A DNA stretch of 8,216 nt. Origin: Candidatus Nanopelagicales bacterium. GTDB lineage: Bacteria > Actinomycetota > Actinomycetes > S36-B12. Positions 5,202-8,216 of this stretch are shown here, piece after piece; the stretch's first letter is position 1; each line of letters starts with the position of its first letter. The translations under genes and the position numbers were made by a program. Where the stretch lies: the NCBI GenBank assembly GCA_023264215.1, contig JALQSY010000070.1, positions 1-8,216 on the forward strand, in the 5' to 3' direction. The notes under the pieces were generated by a model that made no database searches, was not told the DNA's origin, and worked only from the letters and a program-made list of their open reading frames with translations.

Positions 5202-5897
5202 ATGGGTCTGTGGCAGCGCTTCAAGCTCATCTTCGCCTCGAAGGCCAATAAGGCCCTCAACAAGGCTGAGGATCCCCGCGAGACGCTCGACTATTCGTAC
5301 GAGAAGCAGCTCGAGCTTCTCCAGAAGGTGCGCCGCGGCGTGGCCGATGTCGCCACGAGCCGCAAGCGGATCGAACTGCAGATCCAGAACCTCGCGCAGC
5401 AGACCGACAAGCTCACCGCTCAGGCCAAGGCGGCCCTGGCGGGTGGCCGGGAGGACCTCGCCCGCGAGGCGCTGACCCGCAAGAGCGGCCTGCAGACCCA
5501 GATCGCCGACCTGCAGACGCAGCTCGCCCAGCTCCAGGAGCAGGAGGAGAAGCTGATCGGCGCTTCGCAGCAGCTGCAGGCCAAGGTCGATGCCTTCCGC
5601 ACCAAGAAGGAGACCATCAAGGCGACGTACTCGGCCGCCGAAGCGCAGACCAAGATCAACGAGGCCTTCGCGGCCGTGGGCATCGTGTCGATGCGTGCGC
5701 TTGATGTCTCACCGGACATCGTCAACGTCAACGGTGGCGCCATCGCGCTCGGGCATCCCATCGGCATGTCCGGTGCACGACTCGTGCTGCACCTCGCGCA
5801 CGAACTTCGACGTCGTGGCGGCGGCCTCGGTGCTGCGGCGCTGTGCGGCGGCGGTGGCCAGGGGGATGCCCTCATCGTGAGCGTCCCGCCGTCGTGA
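5202..5897 (+). CDS. Chimeric ORF: PspA/IM30 N-terminal part fused to thiolase C-terminal part
   Basis: The ORF encodes 231 residues. Residues 1-156 are a PspA/IM30 (phage-shock, membrane-repair) protein: amphipathic N-terminal helix [20 protein letters not shown], the AEDP motif, then a long Gln/Glu/Lys-rich coiled coil to about 150. A normal actinobacterial PspA continues for roughly 100 more residues. Instead, from the INEAFA motif (152-157) the protein becomes the last part of acetyl-CoA C-acetyltransferase: [17 protein letters not shown] (175-191), with the conserved catalytic His185, and [10 protein letters not shown] (214-223) with Cys215, ending normally for a thiolase. The nucleophilic Cys domain of thiolase is absent, so thiolase activity is impossible, and PspA assembly helices are lost. 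The ORF has a strong ribosome site and may be translated. It is most likely an in-frame deletion product or an assembly chimera. Its stop overlaps the meaB start (GTGA), as expected for an intact thiolase-meaB pair. Confidence 0.88.
   Translation: MGLWQRFKLIFASKANKALNKAEDPRETLDYSYEKQLELLQKVRRGVADVATSRKRIELQIQNLAQQTDKLTAQAKAALAGGREDLAREALTRKSGLQTQIADLQTQLAQLQEQEEKLIGASQQLQAKVDAFRTKKETIKATYSAAEAQTKINEAFAAVGIVSMRALDVSPDIVNVNGGAIALGHPIGMSGARLVLHLAHELRRRGGGLGAAALCGGGGQGDALIVSVPPS
5655..5672 (+). other. Fusion junction between pspA and thiolase sequences
   Basis: These 18 bases encode Ile-Asn-Glu-Ala-Phe-Ala. A very similar stretch occurs in both parent families: after the AEAQTK of actinobacterial PspA, and as the conserved NEAFA loop of thiolases. 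Identity moves from PspA to thiolase inside this segment with the frame kept, so the two parent genes probably shared up to 15-18 identical bases here. The exact crossover cannot be placed without the parental sequences. Confidence 0.75.
5655..5897 (+). pseudogene. 3' remnant of acetyl-CoA C-acetyltransferase (thiolase) gene
   Basis: About 80 residues of an originally 390-400 residue thiolase remain. The fragment keeps the NEAFA loop, the GHP histidine and the C-x-GGGG cysteine of the C-terminal domain but lacks the whole N-terminal domain with the acyl-accepting cysteine. In related genomes a thiolase gene directly before meaB is expected, so the fragment marks where an intact gene should have been. 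Confidence 0.82.
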
Positions 5898-6832
5898 CGG
5901 CCGCGCAGGATCTGGCGGCGCGCGCTGCCGCGGGCGAGCCCCGCGCGGTCGCCCGCCTGATCTCGTGGGTCGAGGACGGCGCCGAGGGGCTTGCCGAGGC
6001 CCTCGCCGCCCTTCCCTCTGGTCCGGCCGCCTATGTCATCGGCCTCACCGGATCGCCCGGCGTGGGCAAGTCGACCGTGACGTCGACCCTGGTCGCGGCG
6101 TATCGCGCGCGGGGCGCCCGGGTCGGCGTGCTCGCCATCGATCCGACATCGCCGTTCTCCGGTGGCGCGCTGCTGGGAGACCGCATCCGCATGCAGGAGC
6201 ACGCCACCGACGAGGGTGTGTTCATTCGCTCCATGGCATCGCGCGGTCACCTGGGTGGGATGTCGGCGGCAACACCGCAGGCGGTGCGCGTCCTAGAAGC
6301 GGCCGGATGCGGGGTCGTCCTGGTCGAGACCGTGGGCGTCGGGCAGTCCGAGGTCGACGTTGCCGCGACCGCCGATGCCACGGTTGTCCTGCTTGCCCCG
6401 GGGATGGGAGACGGGATCCAGGCGGCCAAGGCCGGGATCCTCGAGGTCGCCGACATCGTGTGCGTCAACAAGGCCGACCGGGACGGCGCGGAGTCCACGG
6501 CCCGCGAGGTGCGGCAGATGCTGCGCCTGGGCGCGCCCGCGGACGGATGGGTCGTACCGGTCGTAACCTCATCCGCTGCGCGCGGCGAGATCGACGACCT
6601 CCTGGCCGCACTGGACGATCGGCGGGCATGGCTCGACGAGGGAGACCGCTGGGAAGCGCGGCGCCGGGATCGGGCAGCCGCCGAGGTCCTGGCGCTGGCG
6701 ACGGGGCTCGCGCGTGTCCGCCTTGCCCGATCGCTGAGCGCGGAGATGGTGGAGGCGGTCGCCGGAGGACGCCTGAGTGCCTTCGCGGCGGCCCAGGCCC
6801 TGATCGAGGACCAGGGGCGGATGGAAGGATAG
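5894..6832 (+). CDS. meaB: Methylmalonyl-CoA mutase-associated GTPase MeaB
   Basis: This 312-residue cytoplasmic G3E-family GTPase guards and helps load adenosylcobalamin in methylmalonyl-CoA mutase, in propionate/methylmalonyl metabolism. Motifs in order: Walker [10 protein letters not shown] (53-61); the [20 protein letters not shown] block (81-100), diagnostic of MeaB/Arg[11 protein letters not shown] (113-122); [10 protein letters not shown] (144-153), the Walker B/switch region; and the guanine-specificity NKAD (192-195). The C-terminal helices (about 255-305) fit the dimerisation arm. Length matches the family. The GTG at 5894 is chosen because it overlaps the preceding stop in a GTGA and gives the usual N-terminus; an ATG at 5843 would lie inside the upstream gene and add an unrelated arginine-rich stretch. 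The mutase genes are not in the window. Because the upstream gene is chimeric, meaB may now be driven by the PspA promoter. Confidence 0.95.
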   Translation: MTAAQDLAARAAAGEPRAVARLISWVEDGAEGLAEALAALPSGPAAYVIGLTGSPGVGKSTVTSTLVAAYRARGARVGVLAIDPTSPFSGGALLGDRIRMQEHATDEGVFIRSMASRGHLGGMSAATPQAVRVLEAAGCGVVLVETVGVGQSEVDVAATADATVVLLAPGMGDGIQAAKAGILEVADIVCVNKADRDGAESTAREVRQMLRLGAPADGWVVPVVTSSAARGEIDDLLAALDDRRAWLDEGDRWEARRRDRAAAEVLALATGLARVRLARSLSAEMVEAVAGGRLSAFAAAQALIEDQGRMEG

Positions 6833-6836
6833 GCGC

Positions 6837-7733
6837 GTGAGCCAGCCATCCATGCCCCTGCGCGGCGCCGTGGACCTCGGTGCCCTCGCCAGTCAACGCG
6901 AGGCCGAGCAGCGTCGCTCGACTGCGATGTCGGGCGCGCCGTCCGGCGTGGTCATCGACGTGACAACCGCCACCTTCGAGCAGGACGTGATCATCCAGAG
7001 CCAGACCGTGCCCGTCGTGCTCGACCTGTGGGCGTCGTGGTGCGGACCGTGCAAGCAGCTCTCGCCCATCCTCGAGACCCTTGCGGCCGAATACGGCGGC
7101 CGCTTCGTGCTCGCGAAGGTCGACGTTGACGCTGAGCAGCAGATCGCTGCCGCCTTCCAGGTCCAGTCGATTCCCAGCGTCTTCGCCGTGCTGGGCGGAC
7201 AACCGCTGCCGCTCTTCCAGGGCGCGCTGCCCGAACCCCAGGTGCGTGCGTACATCGATGAGCTCCTGCGCGTTGCCGGTGAGAACGGCATCTCGGGGAC
7301 CGTGGCTGGCTCTGGCGAAGTAGCTGCTGAGGACGTCACGGGTGATGCTCCCGCAGAGGAGCCTGTCGACCCGCGCTTCGCGGCGGCGTTCGACGCGATC
7401 GAGGCGGGAGACTGGGCTGCCGCCGCTGAGGCCTACCGCGCCGTACTCGCCGCATCCCCGGCCGATGCCGATGCGCAGGCCGGTGTCGCGATGTGCGAGA
7501 TGCAGTTGCGTCTCGAACTTGGCGAGGAGTCGGGCGCACTGCGCGATGCCGACCTCGCGGCGGCCGCTGGTGACTGGGCGACGGCATTCGCTGCGCTCAT
7601 CGCCGAGGTCAAGGCGACGGCCGGTGATGACCGCGAGCGAGCGCGGCAACGCCTGCTCGATCTTTTTGCGATGGCGGGCGATGACCCAGCCGTCCAGCCC
7701 GCGCGCCTCGCCCTCGCCTCGGCCCTGTTCTAG
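6837..7733 (+). CDS. Thioredoxin-domain protein with C-terminal TPR-like repeats (YbbN/CnoX-like)
   Basis: This 298-residue cytoplasmic protein starts with an actinobacterial GAVDLGALA segment (10-18), then a thioredoxin domain (about 38-147) with the redox site WCGPCK (68-73) and the cis-proline in SIPSV (111-115). After an acidic Ala/Glu-rich linker (about 155-178) come helical TPR-like repeats (about 179-298), with GDW-AAAAEAY (191-200) and GDW-ATAFAAL (245-254) as repeat signatures. This matches the YbbN/CnoX family, which in E. coli acts as a chaperone and redox protector for proteins passed to DnaK or GroEL. Unlike E. coli YbbN, the active site here keeps both cysteines, so disulfide chemistry is possible. 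The GTG at 6837 has AAGGA seven bases upstream and is four bases after the meaB stop, implying co-transcription. An ATG at 6852 is a less likely alternative. Confidence 0.93.
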   Translation: MSQPSMPLRGAVDLGALASQREAEQRRSTAMSGAPSGVVIDVTTATFEQDVIIQSQTVPVVLDLWASWCGPCKQLSPILETLAAEYGGRFVLAKVDVDAEQQIAAAFQVQSIPSVFAVLGGQPLPLFQGALPEPQVRAYIDELLRVAGENGISGTVAGSGEVAAEDVTGDAPAEEPVDPRFAAAFDAIEAGDWAAAAEAYRAVLAASPADADAQAGVAMCEMQLRLELGEESGALRDADLAAAAGDWATAFAALIAEVKATAGDDRERARQRLLDLFAMAGDDPAVQPARLALASALF

Positions 7734-7746
7734 GCGTCCGGCCTAG

Positions 7747-7792
7747 CGACGGTTATCGACGCTAACTCGGCTGCTGACGTCGATAACGGTCG
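7747..7792. terminator. Bidirectional hairpin terminator between convergent genes
   Basis: Two 15-base arms, CGACGGTTATCGACG (7747-7761) and CGTCGATAACGGTCG (7778-7792), are complementary except for one mismatch and enclose a 16-base loop. The site lies between the thioredoxin-TPR stop (7733) and the glgB stop (7805), which are convergent. No T-run follows on either side, as is common in high-GC actinobacteria. It could instead be a protein-binding dyad. Confidence 0.65.
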
Positions 7793-7804
7793 GAGCCGGG
7801 GAGG

Positions 7805-8216
7805 TCAGGCCGGGCGGAGCCAGATCGTCGCGAGCGGGGGAAGCGTGATGTCGGCGCTCGTCGGCCGACCGTGCCAGGGGTCGCCGTCGACCGTGACCGC
7901 CCCCATGTTGCCCACGCCGCTGCCGCCGTACTCGCTCGCGTCGGTATTGAGGATCTCCAGCCAGTCGCCGCCTTCGGGCAAGCCGAGGCGGTAGCCGTAG
8001 CGGGGGACCGGCGCCATGTTGGACACGCTCACCATCGGGTGCCCTGCCTCGTCCCACCGGATCCAGCTGAAGACGTTGGACTCCGCGTCGTTGGCGTCGA
8101 TCCATTCGAAGCCCGCCGGGTCATCGTCGCGCTGCCACATCGCCGGAGTCGCCCGGTACGCCGCGTTGATGTCGCGGAGAGCGCGGGCGACACCGGCGTG
8201 CTCGTCGAACTGCATC
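7805..8216 (-). CDS. glgB: 1,4-alpha-glucan (glycogen) branching enzyme GlgB, C-terminal part
   Basis: About 137 C-terminal residues are visible, with the start beyond the right edge. The sequence runs from QFDEHAGV through DPAGFEWIDANDAESNVFSW, then PRYGYRLGLP, ILNTDASEYGGSGVGNMG and a final PWHGRP...LPPLATIWLRPA. These blocks are the conserved end of the GH13 branching enzyme: the last helices of the catalytic barrel and the C-terminal beta-sandwich. The enzyme makes alpha-1,6 branches in glycogen in the cytoplasm. Catalytic residues lie outside the window. The gene converges on the thioredoxin-TPR gene, a neighbourhood I associate with Micrococcales-type genomes. Full-length proteins are about 730 residues. 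Confidence 0.95.
   Translation of the reverse strand, partial: MQFDEHAGVARALRDINAAYRATPAMWQRDDDPAGFEWIDANDAESNVFSWIRWDEAGHPMVSVSNMAPVPRYGYRLGLPEGGDWLEILNTDASEYGGSGVGNMGAVTVDGDPWHGRPTSADITLPPLATIWLRPA

Noticed and set aside
5843..5893. Upstream ATG start for meaB at 5843
   Set aside because: It would add 17 unrelated residues overlapping the thiolase end; the GTG at 5894 gives the usual family length and a coupled GTGA overlap.
5202..5897. A genuine bifunctional PspA-thiolase protein
   Set aside because: The thiolase part lacks the N-terminal domain and nucleophilic cysteine, and the PspA part lacks its C-terminal helices, so neither half is expected to work normally. The switch at a motif shared by both families points to recombination or misassembly.
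5202..5897. Frameshift as the cause of the change of identity
   Set aside because: Both the PspA-like and thiolase-like parts are read in the same frame with no interruption.
5420..6250. Long antisense open frame opposite the PspA-thiolase and meaB genes
   Set aside because: It is Arg/Ser/Ala-rich low-complexity shadow coding typical of high-GC DNA and crosses two well-supported genes on the other strand.
1..8216. CRISPR arrays, tRNA or rRNA genes, insertion sequences or phage genes
   Set aside because: No regularly spaced repeats, no cloverleaf or rRNA signatures and no transposase, integrase or phage motifs were seen.

Overview
This window reads as chromosomal DNA from a high-GC Gram-positive actinobacterium, probably of the Micrococcales type. 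The evidence is very GC-rich codon use, GTG starts, overlapping stop/start codons, two promoters placed for leaderless translation, and actinobacterial families (SCO2322-like surface protein, DUF3043 protein, MeaB with a thioredoxin/TPR protein and GlgB). The genus is an inference from gene content only.

Left block (1-4210, minus strand): one operon, read from right to left, that looks like a vitamin B12-controlled uptake system. A promoter near 4181-4210 precedes a clear cobalamin riboswitch aptamer (4068-4163) and a leader with a possible switching helix, an 11-codon leader ORF and a GC-rich hairpin. Then come a secreted all-alpha-barrel protein of the prenyltransferase/squalene-cyclase/intrinsic-factor fold type (2854-3942), a surface protein with a signal peptide, a Pro/Thr/Ser-rich stalk and a C-terminal membrane anchor (1905-2846), an EcfT-type energy-coupling permease (775-1908), and an EcfA-type ATPase cut by the left edge (1-778). 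The last three genes are joined by 4-base stop/start overlaps. The substrate-binding S component is not seen and should lie further left. The riboswitch together with an alpha-barrel protein and a partner surface protein suggests a bacterial arrangement resembling the two domains of animal intrinsic factor feeding an ECF transporter.

Middle (4211-5201): a short leaderless conserved gene on the plus strand (4250-4465) converges with a DUF3043 membrane protein on the minus strand (4483-5079), also apparently leaderless. A divergent intergenic region with two short inverted repeats leads into the next plus-strand gene.

Right block (5202-7733, plus strand): the first ORF is a chimera. Residues 1 to about 156 are a PspA/IM30 membrane-stress protein; from there to residue 231 it is the C-terminal end of an acetyl-CoA acetyltransferase (thiolase). 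The switch occurs at an Ile-Asn-Glu-Ala-Phe motif found in both families, so it looks like an in-frame deletion through a short shared sequence, or an assembly chimera at the same place. The thiolase end still overlaps, by GTGA, the gene for MeaB, the GTPase chaperone of B12-dependent methylmalonyl-CoA mutase. A thioredoxin-TPR protein follows. A hairpin terminator (7747-7792) separates this block from the convergent C-terminal end of glycogen branching enzyme GlgB (7805-8216), which is cut by the right edge.

The two observations most worth pursuing are the riboswitch-driven ECF operon with intrinsic-factor-like secreted parts, and the pspA-thiolase junction.
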